NCBI GenBank assembly: GCA_019449595.1
Contig: JAGRPL010000004.1
Location: 744,001-808,000 of the forward strand
Origin: Rhodoferax sp.
GTDB lineage: Bacteria; Pseudomonadota; Gammaproteobacteria; Burkholderiales; Burkholderiaceae_C
DNA length: 64,000 nucleotides
Direction of reading: 5' to 3'
Shown here piece by piece: positions 54,529 through 63,271 of this stretch. The notes under the pieces are model-generated. The model saw only the letters and a list, made by a program, of their open reading frames with translations. It ran no database searches and had not been told where the DNA came from. Position 1 is the stretch's first letter. The number at the start of each line of letters is the position of its first letter. Both the position numbers and the translations under genes were made by a program.

Positions 54529-56853
54529 ATGATTGCCCAGGAATTGGAAGTCAGTTTGCACATGGCGTTTGTGGAAGCGCGCCAACAGCGCCACGAGTTC
54601 ATTACCGTGGAGCATCTTTTGCTCGCGTTGCTCGATAACCCCAGCGCAGCCGAGGTGCTGCACGCGTGTTCGGCGAACATTGACGATTTGCGCAAGTCCC
54701 TGTCGAATTTCATCAAGGACAACACCCCCCAGGTCTCTGGAACCGATGACGTGGACACCCAGCCGACCTTGGGTTTCCAGCGTGTGATTCAGCGCGCCAT
54801 CATGCACGTGCAGTCCACCGGCAGCGGCAAGAAGGAAGTCACCGGCGCCAACGTGCTGGTCGCCATCTTTGGCGAGAAGGATTCGCATGCGGTCTACTAC
54901 CTGCACCAGCAGGGCGTGACCCGGCTGGACGTGGTCAATTTCATTGCGCACGGCATCAAGAAGAGCGACCCGCCGGAATCGGCTAAAGCCAGTGAAAACC
55001 CGGTGGAAAACGAGGAGGGCGGCGCCTCCGAGAAGAACGAGAAAGCCTCCCCGCTGGAGCAGTTCACACAGAACCTGAACCAGCTCGCCAAGGAAGGCAA
55101 GATTGATCCGCTGATCGGCCGTGAGTACGAGGTGGAGCGCGTCATCCAGATCCTGTGCCGCCGGCGCAAGAACAACCCGCTGCTGGTGGGTGAGGCGGGC
55201 GTCGGCAAGACGGCGATCGCCGAGGGCTTGGCATGGCGCATCACCCAGGGCGACGTGCCGGAGATCCTGTCCGAGGCCATTGTGTACTCGCTGGACATGG
55301 GCGCCTTGCTGGCGGGAACCAAATACCGGGGTGATTTCGAGCAGCGGCTCAAGGGCGTCCTGAAGTCGCTCAAGGACAAACCCCATGCCGTCTTGTTCAT
55401 TGACGAAATTCACACCCTGATCGGCGCCGGTGCCGCTTCGGGGGGGACGCTGGACGCCTCCAACTTGCTCAAGCCGGCCCTGAGTTCCGGGCAGCTGAAA
55501 TGCATTGGCGCCACCACCTTTACCGAGTACCGGGGCATTTTCGAAAAAGACGCCGCGCTGTCGCGCCGCTTCCAGAAGGTGGACGTGGTGGAGCCGACCG
55601 TCGAGCAGACGGTGGAGATTCTCAAGGGACTCAAATCCCGGTTCGAGGAACACCACAACGTGAAGTACGCCGTGGCCGCTCTGCAGGCGGCGGCGGAGCT
55701 CAGCGCCAAGTACATCAATGACCGCCATTTGCCCGACAAGGCGATCGACGTCATTGACGAGGCGGGCGCGGCCCAACGCATCCTGGCACCGAGCAAGCGC
55801 AAGAAGACCATCAGCAAGACCGAGGTGGAGGAGATCGTGGCCAAGATTGCCCGCATTCCGCCGGCCAATGTGTCCAACGACGACCGCAGCAAGCTCAAGA
55901 CCCTGGAGCGGGATCTGAAGAACGTGGTGTTCGGCCAGGACAAGGCGCTGGACGTGCTGGCATCGGCCGTCAAGATGGCCCGTTCCGGCCTGGGCAAGGG
56001 CGACAAGCCCATTGGCTCGTTCCTGTTCAGTGGCCCCACGGGCGTGGGCAAGACCGAGGCCGCCAAGCAGCTGGCCTACATCATGGGCATTGATCTGATT
56101 CGCTTCGACATGAGCGAGTACATGGAGCAGCACGCCGTGAGCCGCCTGATTGGCGCGCCTCCCGGCTACGTGGGCTTTGACCAGGGCGGCCTGTTGACCG
56201 AGGCCATCACCAAGAAGCCGCATTGCGTGTTGCTGCTCGACGAGATTGAGAAGGCGCACCCGGCGATCTTCAATGTGCTGCTGCAGGTCATGGACCACGG
56301 CACACTGACGGACAACAACGGGCGCAAGGCCGACTTCCGCAACGTGATCATTGTCATGACCACCAACGCGGGTGCCGAGACCATGAACAAGGCCACCATC
56401 GGCTTCACCAACCCGCGCGAAGCCGGGGATGAGGCAGCCGACATCAAGCGCCTGTTCACTCCCGAGTTCCGCAACCGGCTCGATGCCATCGTGAGTTTCA
56501 AGGCGCTGGACGAGAACATCATCCTGCGGGTGGTCGACAAGTTCCTGCTGCAGCTCGAAACCCAGCTGGCCGAGAAGAAGGTGGATGTCACCTTTACCGA
56601 CAAGCTGCGCAAGCACCTGGCCAAGAAGGGCTTCGACCCGCTCATGGGCGCACGCCCCATGCAGCGGCTGATCCAGGACACCATTCGCCGCGCCCTGGCC
56701 GACGAGTTGCTGTTTGGCCGCCTGACCGAAGGCGGCCGGTTGACGGTGGACCTGGATGACAAGGACGAAACCAAGACGGAAGTGCTGCTCGATATCCAGC
56801 CCCTGCCCGAGAAAAAGGGCAAGCCCAAGCCGGAAGAAGCCACCGCCAGTTAA
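54529..56853 (+). CDS. clpA: ATP-dependent Clp protease ATP-binding subunit ClpA
   Basis: Hsp100 unfoldase of 774 residues. The N-domain covers about 1-145 ([33 protein letters not shown]), and the two AAA+ modules have Walker A motifs GEAGVGKT and GPTGVGKT. It pairs with ClpP (30441) and ClpS. A terminator follows. Confidence 0.96.
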   Translation: MIAQELEVSLHMAFVEARQQRHEFITVEHLLLALLDNPSAAEVLHACSANIDDLRKSLSNFIKDNTPQVSGTDDVDTQPTLGFQRVIQRAIMHVQSTGSGKKEVTGANVLVAIFGEKDSHAVYYLHQQGVTRLDVVNFIAHGIKKSDPPESAKASENPVENEEGGASEKNEKASPLEQFTQNLNQLAKEGKIDPLIGREYEVERVIQILCRRRKNNPLLVGEAGVGKTAIAEGLAWRITQGDVPEILSEAIVYSLDMGALLAGTKYRGDFEQRLKGVLKSLKDKPHAVLFIDEIHTLIGAGAASGGTLDASNLLKPALSSGQLKCIGATTFTEYRGIFEKDAALSRRFQKVDVVEPTVEQTVEILKGLKSRFEEHHNVKYAVAALQAAAELSAKYINDRHLPDKAIDVIDEAGAAQRILAPSKRKKTISKTEVEEIVAKIARIPPANVSNDDRSKLKTLERDLKNVVFGQDKALDVLASAVKMARSGLGKGDKPIGSFLFSGPTGVGKTEAAKQLAYIMGIDLIRFDMSEYMEQHAVSRLIGAPPGYVGFDQGGLLTEAITKKPHCVLLLDEIEKAHPAIFNVLLQVMDHGTLTDNNGRKADFRNVIIVMTTNAGAETMNKATIGFTNPREAGDEAADIKRLFTPEFRNRLDAIVSFKALDENIILRVVDKFLLQLETQLAEKKVDVTFTDKLRKHLAKKGFDPLMGARPMQRLIQDTIRRALADELLFGRLTEGGRLTVDLDDKDETKTEVLLDIQPLPEKKGKPKPEEATAS

Positions 56854-56866
56854 GGCATCCTGACCC

Positions 56867-56906
56867 ACCGGCCCCTGTTCGCAACGAACCGGGGCCGGTT
56901 GGTTTT
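56867..56906 (+). terminator. Intrinsic terminator after clpA
   Basis: ACCGGCCCC / GGGGCCGGT stem with further inner pairing (GTTCG/CGAAC), then TTGGTTTTT. Confidence 0.78.
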
Positions 56907-56919
56907 TGCGTAGGGTCTC

Positions 56920-57816
56920 ATGAAGTATTTATTGTTGTTGGTCAGTGCCGCGGTTCTGGTGGGGTGCGGCAGCGTTCCCAAACCCGAAATCGCCCCGGAC
57001 GTCATTCCTCCTGCGCCAGTGGCCGCCGTCAAGACGCCTCCCCGCATTGGTCTGGCGCTGGGAGGCGGGGCAGCCCGGGGCTTTGCCCACGTGGGGGTGA
57101 TCCAAGTGCTGGAGGAGGCCGGGATTCGCCCGACGCTGGTGACCGGAACCTCGGCCGGCAGCCTGGTCGCGGCGATCTATGCCAGCGGCAAGAACGGCAA
57201 GCAGCTGCAGCGGGTGGCCGAGACCATGGAAGAGGGGGCGATCACCGATTGGACCTTGCCCCTGTTCAACCGCGGCATGCTGCGCGGTGATGCGCTGGCC
57301 CGCTACGTGAACGGCCAGGTCAGCTCCCGCCTGATCGAAGACATGCCCCTGCCGTTGGGAATCGTGGCAACAGACCTCAACAGCGGGCAGAGCATGCTGT
57401 TCCAGCGGGGCGACACCGGCACAGCCGTGCGGGCCTCCAGCGCGGTGCCCGCCGTGTTCCAGCCGGTCAAGATTTCCGGGCGCGAATATGTGGACGGCGG
57501 GCTGGTGTCCCCCGTGCCTGTGCGCGCGGCGCGGCAGATGGGGGCCGAGCTGGTCATCGCGGTGGATATTTCCAGCCCGCCGGACGGCAACCTGGGCGGG
57601 GGAACGGTGGACGTGCTGCTGCAGACCTTCTCCATCATGGGCAAGAGCATCAACAGCTTCGAGCTCAAGGACGCCGATGTGGTGGTGCGTCCGGCACTGC
57701 CCGGGGTTTCGAGTTCCGATTTCAGCGCCCGCAAGCGGTCCATCGAGGCCGGACGCCAGGCCATGTTGCAGCAGCTGCCCCAGCTGCGCTTGGCCATTGC
57801 GGCCAAAACGCACTGA
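56920..57816 (+). CDS. Patatin-like phospholipase lipoprotein
   Basis: Predicted lipoprotein (lipobox LVGC, Cys16) of 298 residues in the RssA-like patatin family. It has GGGAARGFAHVG (oxyanion hole), the GTSAGS nucleophile Ser78, and the DGG motif Asp192. It probably hydrolyses lipid esters at the membrane; the natural substrate is unknown. Confidence 0.9.
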   Translation: MKYLLLLVSAAVLVGCGSVPKPEIAPDVIPPAPVAAVKTPPRIGLALGGGAARGFAHVGVIQVLEEAGIRPTLVTGTSAGSLVAAIYASGKNGKQLQRVAETMEEGAITDWTLPLFNRGMLRGDALARYVNGQVSSRLIEDMPLPLGIVATDLNSGQSMLFQRGDTGTAVRASSAVPAVFQPVKISGREYVDGGLVSPVPVRAARQMGAELVIAVDISSPPDGNLGGGTVDVLLQTFSIMGKSINSFELKDADVVVRPALPGVSSSDFSARKRSIEAGRQAMLQQLPQLRLAIAAKTH

Positions 57817-57827
57817 TTCCCAAAGAC

Positions 57828-57860
57828 CAAAAAAAAGGCCCCGTTTTACAACGAGGCCTT
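57828..57860 (-). terminator. Terminator of phasin gene (minus strand)
   Basis: On the minus strand: AAGGCCTCGTT / AACGGGGCCTT with one mismatch and a TTTTTTT run. The plus-strand patatin gene ends just before it. Confidence 0.7.
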
Positions 57861-57912
57861 GAAGGGATCCCTGAACCTGATGGTTTCGAAAGGACCCGAG
57901 GAGACAACCGGG

Positions 57913-57932
57913 GAGAAGTAAACTTACTTCTC
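57913..57932. repeat. Perfect 9-bp inverted repeat downstream of the phasin gene
   Basis: GAGAAGTAA-AC-TTACTTCTC lies between the phasin stop and its terminator. The rest of 57861-58008 shows nothing else. Confidence 0.4.
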
Positions 57933-58008
57933 AATGATGGCAATTATCTCAGGGTTTTCCCTTGGTTGCTAGAGTCATTGCACCAAAAATTACATTTCTG
58001 TCAGCGAA

Positions 58009-58551
58009 TTAACGCTTTTTCGCTGGCTGCTTGGCCGCATTGGTGGCGGTCGTGGCAACAGCGTTGAAATTGCTCTCAGCCACTTCGGTCGCTTGCTTCA
58101 CAGCCTTTTGCACCGATTCCAGGGCGTTGTTGGCGGCAGCCACGGTGCTTTTCATGATCGCCACTGCGGCTTCGGAGCCTGCGGGTGCGTTCTTGGCAGC
58201 GTTGTCCACCAGACCCATGAACTTCTTCTGGGCGTCCGTAGCCTGGCCTTCGAAATTCTTGGTGAATTCAGCGCCGGTGCCGGAAGCGATGTCGTACAGG
58301 TGGCGGCTGTAGGCCACGGTCTTTTCAGCCAGGGGCTGGAACAGGCCGGATTGCAGGGCCAGCAATTCCTGGGCGTCTTTCACGCTCAGCAGGGATTGGG
58401 TGTGCTCATTGGCTTCAGCCAAGGCAGCTTTTGAAGCTGTCAGGTTGAGTTCGACGATTTTTTCTACGCCTTCGAAGGCCTTGGTGGTCAGACCAAACAG
58501 GGTTTCGAGGTTTGCTTTGTGGGAAGCCATTACTTGTTCGACGGTCAGCAT
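58009..58551 (-). CDS. phaP: Phasin family protein
   Basis: Polyhydroxyalkanoate granule-associated protein of 180 residues, almost all helical ([37 protein letters not shown]), with an Ala/Lys-rich C-terminus (KQPAKKR). I chose ATG 58551 because GGAG precedes it and phasins usually start near this motif; the in-frame ATG at 58614 has no Shine-Dalgarno site. Its promoter carries two TGC-rich operators. No PHA synthase is in the window. Confidence 0.9.
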   Translation of the reverse strand: MLTVEQVMASHKANLETLFGLTTKAFEGVEKIVELNLTASKAALAEANEHTQSLLSVKDAQELLALQSGLFQPLAEKTVAYSRHLYDIASGTGAEFTKNFEGQATDAQKKFMGLVDNAAKNAPAGSEAAVAIMKSTVAAANNALESVQKAVKQATEVAESNFNAVATTATNAAKQPAKKR

Positions 58552-58617
58552 GTCAATATCTCCAGAAGTTGCGGTAAAGAATCCGATCTGCTCCGTAACC
58601 TGGCCTGTTGCCATCTA

Positions 58618-58632
58618 TGTTGCAGTGCAGCA
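58618..58632 (-). promoter_or_regulatory. PhaR-like operator, proximal
   Basis: On the minus strand TGCTGCACTGCAACA. It lies at or just after the predicted phasin transcription start. Confidence 0.5.
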
Positions 58633-58640
58633 TGGAGCGA

Positions 58641-58668
58641 ATTATAGGGAGGCGGTTTCCGTTAGCAA
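58641..58668 (-). promoter_or_regulatory. Phasin gene promoter
   Basis: On the minus strand: -35 TTGCTA (58663-58668), 16-nt spacer, -10 TATAAT (58641-58646). Confidence 0.6.
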
Positions 58669-58676
58669 GTCTTTTT

Positions 58677-58691
58677 TGCTGCATTGCAACA
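58677..58691 (+). promoter_or_regulatory. PhaR-like operator, distal
   Basis: TGCTGCATTGCAACA, the same 15-mer as the proximal site with one change, in the opposite orientation, 8 nt upstream of the -35. Confidence 0.5.
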
Positions 58692-58811
58692 AATTAGAAC
58701 CATTTTTCTAAAACGCGCCGTTGTCATGAGCGGGTCACACATGCGTCACTGGAGGCGCCGGCGCAAGTTGGGGCGGCGCACTGGGGTGCCTGGGGCTGGC
58801 AGAATCAGGGC

Positions 58812-59255
58812 ATGACGGAATCTGCCATTCAAAAGCCTGCGCCGGAGCCGCGCAGCGCCTACCGCGTACTGCGCCCCATCACCACCCGCTGGATGGACAA
58901 CGACGCCTACGGGCACGTGAACAACGTGGTGTACTACAGCTGGTTTGATACGGCGGTGAACGCCTACCTCATCGAGCACGGTGCGCTGGACATCCATGCC
59001 GGCGAGACCATCGGGCTGGTGATCGAAACCCAATGCAATTACTTCGCCTCGCTGGCGTTTCCCGAGACCGTGCACGTGGGCATCCGCGTGGCGCGTCTGG
59101 GCAACTCCAGCGTGCGTTACGAAGTGGGCATCTTCGGCGAAACCGGGCTCACGGCCGCCAAGGGCCATTTCGTGCATGTGTATGTGGATAAAACGACGCG
59201 CAGGCCCGTGCCTTTGCCTGCGCACCTCAAAACCGTTCTGGAGACCCTGTTATGA
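58812..59255 (+). CDS. Acyl-CoA thioesterase (4HBT/YbgC-like)
   Basis: Hotdog-fold protein of 147 residues with the 4HBT signature [21 protein letters not shown], including the catalytic Asp. It probably cleaves acyl-CoA thioesters. Its stop overlaps the nitroreductase ATG (ATGA at 59252). Confidence 0.88.
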   Translation: MTESAIQKPAPEPRSAYRVLRPITTRWMDNDAYGHVNNVVYYSWFDTAVNAYLIEHGALDIHAGETIGLVIETQCNYFASLAFPETVHVGIRVARLGNSSVRYEVGIFGETGLTAAKGHFVHVYVDKTTRRPVPLPAHLKTVLETLL

Positions 59256-59947
59256 ATCCTTCCGCAGTGGATGCGGCAATTGCCTCCCGTATGTCCGTCC
59301 GGGCCTTTACCGACCAGCCCGTCACCCGCGAACAGATCACGCAGATTCTGCAGGTCGCCAGCCGCGCCCCGTCGGGCACCAACTGCCAGCCCTGGCGCGT
59401 CTACGTGCTGCAGGGCGCCAGCCGTGACCGGCTGGTGGAGCAGGTGTGTGCCACGCATGACGCCATGCGCACCGACCCGGCCCTGGTGGCCGAGTACGTG
59501 GAGGAGTACGACTACTACCCGCAGCAGTGGGTCAGCCCCTACATTGATCGCCGCCGCGAAAACGGCTGGGGCCTGTACGGGCTGCTGGGCATCGGCAAGG
59601 GCGACAAGGACAAGATGCACGCGCAGCACCAGCGCAACTACCGCTTCTTTGACGCGCCGGTGGGCCTGATGTTCACCATCGACCGGGTCATGGGCCGCGG
59701 GTCGCTGGTGGATTACGGCGCCTTCCTGCAGAACATCATGGTGGCAGCGCGCGGCCACGGCCTGCACACCTGCCCGCAGGCGGCGTGGAACAATTTTTCC
59801 AAGATCATCATGCCGCATATCGGCGCCGGCCCGGACGAGATGCTGGTGTGCGGCATGGCGCTGGGGTATGCCGACGAGACCGCTGCCGTCAACACCTTCC
59901 ACACGCCGCGCGTGCCGGTGCACGAGTTCACGCACTGGCTGGACTGA
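59252..59947 (+). CDS. Nitroreductase family protein
   Basis: FMN-dependent oxidoreductase of 231 residues: [37 protein letters not shown] at the N-terminus (FMN contacts) and [17 protein letters not shown], with GMALGYAD near the end. The substrate is unknown. It overlaps the thioesterase gene by 4 nt. Confidence 0.9.
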   Translation: MNPSAVDAAIASRMSVRAFTDQPVTREQITQILQVASRAPSGTNCQPWRVYVLQGASRDRLVEQVCATHDAMRTDPALVAEYVEEYDYYPQQWVSPYIDRRRENGWGLYGLLGIGKGDKDKMHAQHQRNYRFFDAPVGLMFTIDRVMGRGSLVDYGAFLQNIMVAARGHGLHTCPQAAWNNFSKIIMPHIGAGPDEMLVCGMALGYADETAAVNTFHTPRVPVHEFTHWLD

Positions 59948-59998
59948 GGCTCCGATGTCTCGGAACCGGGCGAACCGCGGCGCGTACCGAGCCTGGCC

Positions 59999-61849
59999 AT
60001 GAGTTCTGTTGCCATCCAGCTCCTCAACGGGCTGAGTTACGCCACCACCCTGTTCCTGATGGCGGCCGGGCTGACGCTGATCTTTGGCGTCACCCGTATC
60101 GTCAATTTCGCGCACGGCAGCTTCTTCATGTTGGGCGCCCTGTTCAGCGCGCACTGGCTGGTGGACTGGTTTCCGGCCTGGGGCGAGAGCGCCTGGCTGT
60201 ATGCCGCCGCTATGCTTTTAGGAGCTATCTGCGCAGCGTTGATGGGGGCTATCGCCGAATTTTTCCTGTTGCGCCGGTTGTACGGCGTGCCCGAGTTGTA
60301 CCAGCTGGTGGCCACCTTTGGGCTGAGTCTGGCCCTGCACGACGCCATGCGTTGGGCCTTCGGCCCGGACGAGGTGTTTGCACCGCGCTTTCCGGGCCTC
60401 AAGGGCGCCATTGCGCTGGGGGATGAGTTCTTTCCGCAGTACCAGGCGTTCACCATTGCCCTGGGGCCCCTGGTGTGGCTGGGCCTGCACCTGCTGCTCA
60501 CGCGCACCCTGTTTGGCAGCCGGCTGCGCGCGGCCACGCAGGACCGCAGCATGTTGTCGGCGCTGGGTGTCAACGCCGCACCGCTGATGCTGGGTGCCGT
60601 GGTGCTGGGCTGCGCGCTGGCGGGGCTGGGGGGCGCCTTGCAGTTGCCGCGCGAGCCGGCCCATCTGCAGATGGACGCGAATGCGGTGGTGGAGACCTTT
60701 GTGGTGGTGGTCACCGGCGGCCTGGGCAGCATCGGCGGCGCTTTTTGTGCGGCCGTGCTGATTGGCGTGGTGCACGCTTTTGGCATCAGCTTGTTTCCCC
60801 AGGCCACGTTGGTGCTGGTGTTCGTGACCATGGCACTGGTGCTGGCCGTGCGCCCGCAGGGCCTGCTGGGCCAGCCGGTGGACGCCGGCCCGCAGGAGGT
60901 GGCGCACACGTTCCAGGTGCGGCCGCGCTCGCGCGCCGGGTTCTGGGCCGTCTGTGCGGGCGGCATGGCGCTGGCTGCCGTGGCCTGGTGGGCCGGCGAC
61001 TACTGGCAGTCGCTGGTCAGCGATGCGTTGATTCTGCTGATCCTGGGTGTCAGCCTGCAGTCCATGATGGCGCTGGGCGGACTGGTGAGCTTTGGGCACG
61101 CGGCCTTTTTTGCCCTGGGGGCCTATGGTGCCGCGCTGGCGCATGCCGTGTGGGGCTGGAGCCTGCCGGGCGCCCTGGCTGTGGGGTGTGCGGCGGCCCT
61201 GGGGGTGGCGCTGGCGGTGGGCGGCGTGCTGGTGCGCAGCGCCGGGGTTTACCTGGCCATGTTGTCCCTGGCCCTGGCCCAGGTGGTGTGGGCGGCGGCC
61301 AGCCAGTGGGGGGCGCTGACCGGTGGCGACAACGGGCTGATCGGCCTGCATCTGGTGTCCGATGACACGCGGCCCCTGTTCTTTGCCCTGCTGGTGGGGC
61401 TGGCCCTGCTGGGCGTGGGAGCGCTGGGGCGCTTGAGCCGCTCCACCCTGGGTGCCGCCCTGCAGGCCGTGCGCGATGCACCCCTGCGCGCGGCGGCCAG
61501 CGGCCTGCCAGTGCACGGCATCAAGCTGCGGATCTATGTGGAGAGTGCCACGCTGGCCGGGCTGGCGGGGGGGCTGTTTGCGGCGCACCAGGGTGCGGTG
61601 TTTCCGTCGGTGGCATCGGTGTCCACCTCGGTGGATGCGCTGCTGGTCGTTTTGCTCGGGGGCATGCACCAGATATGGGGCGCAGCCGCCGGCGCGGGCA
61701 TTCTGGTGGGCGCTTCGGCGGAGCTGGGGCGCGGTTTCGATTACTGGCGCGGCGCGCTGGGCCTGCTGGTGATGCTGCTCATGGTGCTGGCGCCCTCGGG
61801 GGTGCTGGGCTGGCGACGCCCGACCGGTGCGGGGAGGGCGCGCCCATGA
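59999..61849 (+). CDS. Fused LivH-LivM branched-chain amino acid ABC permease
   Basis: A 616-residue inner-membrane protein joining two permeases: a LivH-like half (about 1-290, QLLNGLSYATTLFLMAAGLTLIFGVTRIVNFAHGSFFMLGA) and a LivM-like half (about 325-610, SLQSMMALGGLVSFGHAAFFALGAYGAAL). Each half has multiple transmembrane helices. The ABC ATPase genes follow by ATGA overlap. A 27-bp repeat (60209) is antisense within a transmembrane helix. Confidence 0.9.
   Translation: MSSVAIQLLNGLSYATTLFLMAAGLTLIFGVTRIVNFAHGSFFMLGALFSAHWLVDWFPAWGESAWLYAAAMLLGAICAALMGAIAEFFLLRRLYGVPELYQLVATFGLSLALHDAMRWAFGPDEVFAPRFPGLKGAIALGDEFFPQYQAFTIALGPLVWLGLHLLLTRTLFGSRLRAATQDRSMLSALGVNAAPLMLGAVVLGCALAGLGGALQLPREPAHLQMDANAVVETFVVVVTGGLGSIGGAFCAAVLIGVVHAFGISLFPQATLVLVFVTMALVLAVRPQGLLGQPVDAGPQEVAHTFQVRPRSRAGFWAVCAGGMALAAVAWWAGDYWQSLVSDALILLILGVSLQSMMALGGLVSFGHAAFFALGAYGAALAHAVWGWSLPGALAVGCAAALGVALAVGGVLVRSAGVYLAMLSLALAQVVWAAASQWGALTGGDNGLIGLHLVSDDTRPLFFALLVGLALLGVGALGRLSRSTLGAALQAVRDAPLRAAASGLPVHGIKLRIYVESATLAGLAGGLFAAHQGAVFPSVASVSTSVDALLVVLLGGMHQIWGAAAGAGILVGASAELGRGFDYWRGALGLLVMLLMVLAPSGVLGWRRPTGAGRARP
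60209..60235 (-). repeat. 27-bp interspersed palindromic repeat, copy 9
   Basis: On the minus strand TGCGCAGATA then GCTCC-N7-ATAGC. In the fused permease it is read as AMLLGAICA. Confidence 0.65.
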
Positions 61850-62649
61850 CGCTGCAGGTGCAAGGTCTGGTCAAACATTTTGGCGGCGTGCAGGCGGTCA
61901 AGGGCGTGTCGTTCACCGTGGCGCCCGGCGAATGCGTGGCGCTGATCGGCCCCAACGGCGCGGGCAAGTCCACCACCTTTGCCTGCATCGCCGGCCAGCA
62001 TGCGCTGACCGCCGGGCAGGTGCTGTGGAATGGTCAGCGCATCGACACCCTGCGCCCGGCACAGCGCCTGCAGCGCGGCATGGCCCGCACGTTCCAGGTG
62101 GCGCAGACCTTCGAGGCGTTGACGGTGCTACAAAATGTGCAGCTGCTGACGCAATATCCACGGGGGTTGAAGGCCTATAACGTGTTGGATTTGGCTGACC
62201 GCACGCAGGCCATGGCCCTGCTGGCGCAGGTGGGCCTGGCGGACTGGGCGCAGGCCAGCGCGCAGAGCCTGCCCTACGGTGCCAAGAAGCGCCTGGAGCT
62301 GGCCATGGCCCTGGCGGGGCTGCAGGCGGCGGATGCGCCCCATCTCTTGTTGCTGGACGAGCCGGCGGCCGGTCTGGCGCCGTCCGAGCGGGCGCACACC
62401 ATGCAGCTGGTGCAGTCGTTGACTCGCCCGCAGGCCGGGCGGGCCGGCATGGCGGTGCTGTACACCGAGCACAACATGGACGCCGTGTTTGGCGTGGCCG
62501 ACCGGGTGCTGGTGCTGATCGACGGCACGCTGGCCGCCCAGGGCAGCCCCGAGCACATTGCGCAGGACGCCACCGTGCGCCAGCGCTACTTGGGCCAGTG
62601 GTGGCAGCCGGCGCCCAGCGCCACGGACGCGGAGGCTGGCCATGTTTGA
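61846..62649 (+). CDS. livG: Branched-chain amino acid ABC transporter ATP-binding protein LivG
   Basis: A 267-residue ATPase with Walker A GPNGAGKST, signature LPYGAKKRLELA (LSxGxQ replaced by LPYGAKK, normal for LivG) and Walker B LLLLDEPAAGL. Its ATG overlaps the permease stop. It starts the cytoplasmic ATPase pair LivG-LivF. Confidence 0.92.
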   Translation: MTLQVQGLVKHFGGVQAVKGVSFTVAPGECVALIGPNGAGKSTTFACIAGQHALTAGQVLWNGQRIDTLRPAQRLQRGMARTFQVAQTFEALTVLQNVQLLTQYPRGLKAYNVLDLADRTQAMALLAQVGLADWAQASAQSLPYGAKKRLELAMALAGLQAADAPHLLLLDEPAAGLAPSERAHTMQLVQSLTRPQAGRAGMAVLYTEHNMDAVFGVADRVLVLIDGTLAAQGSPEHIAQDATVRQRYLGQWWQPAPSATDAEAGHV

Positions 62650-63268
62650 AGTGCGTGACCTCTGTGCCTGGCACGGCGCCGCGCAGGCCCTGTTTGGCGT
62701 GTCGCTGCAGGTGCAGCCGGGCGAGCTGGTGGTGCTGCAGGGCCTCAACGGCGCGGGCAAGTCCACTTTGCTGCAGGCCATCATGGGGCTGCTGCCCCGT
62801 GTCGAGGGCGACATCCGCTACCAGGGCCAGAGCCTTCTGGGCCTGCCACCGCACCAGCGGGCGCGTCGGGGGCTGGGCTATGTGCCGGAGGACCGGCGGC
62901 TGTTCACTGCACTCACCGTGCAGGAGAATCTGCGGGTGGCCGCACGGGCCGGGTGGCAGGGCCAGGAGTGGGTGCTGCAGATGTTCCCCGCGCTGCAGGC
63001 CATGCTGGGGCGGCGCGCCGCCCACATGAGCGGCGGCGAGCAGCAGATGCTCAGCATTGCCCGTGCGCTGATGACCAACCCCACGCTGCTCCTGCTGGAC
63101 GAGCCCTGCGAGGGCATTGCCCCGGTGCTGGTGGAGTCCATCCGCGATGCCTTGCTGGCGCTCAAGGGCACGGGAATGTCCCTGCTGGTGGCCGAGCAAA
63201 ACGGTGTGCTGGCACAGCGGGCCGACCGGGTCATTACACTCACAGCGCAGCCCGCACCCACTGTTTGA
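62642..63268 (+). CDS. livF: Branched-chain amino acid ABC transporter ATP-binding protein LivF
   Basis: ATPase with Walker A GLNGAGKST, signature MSGGEQQML and Walker B LLLLDEPCEGI. ATG 62642 overlaps livG by 8 nt. At 208 residues it is shorter than usual (~235) at the C-terminus. Confidence 0.91.
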   Translation: MFEVRDLCAWHGAAQALFGVSLQVQPGELVVLQGLNGAGKSTLLQAIMGLLPRVEGDIRYQGQSLLGLPPHQRARRGLGYVPEDRRLFTALTVQENLRVAARAGWQGQEWVLQMFPALQAMLGRRAAHMSGGEQQMLSIARALMTNPTLLLLDEPCEGIAPVLVESIRDALLALKGTGMSLLVAEQNGVLAQRADRVITLTAQPAPTV

Positions 63269-63271
63269 ACC

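Noticed and set aside
54481..56868. A 795-residue minus-strand frame opposite clpA
   Set aside because: It mirrors clpA exactly and has low-complexity composition; clpA has clear domains.
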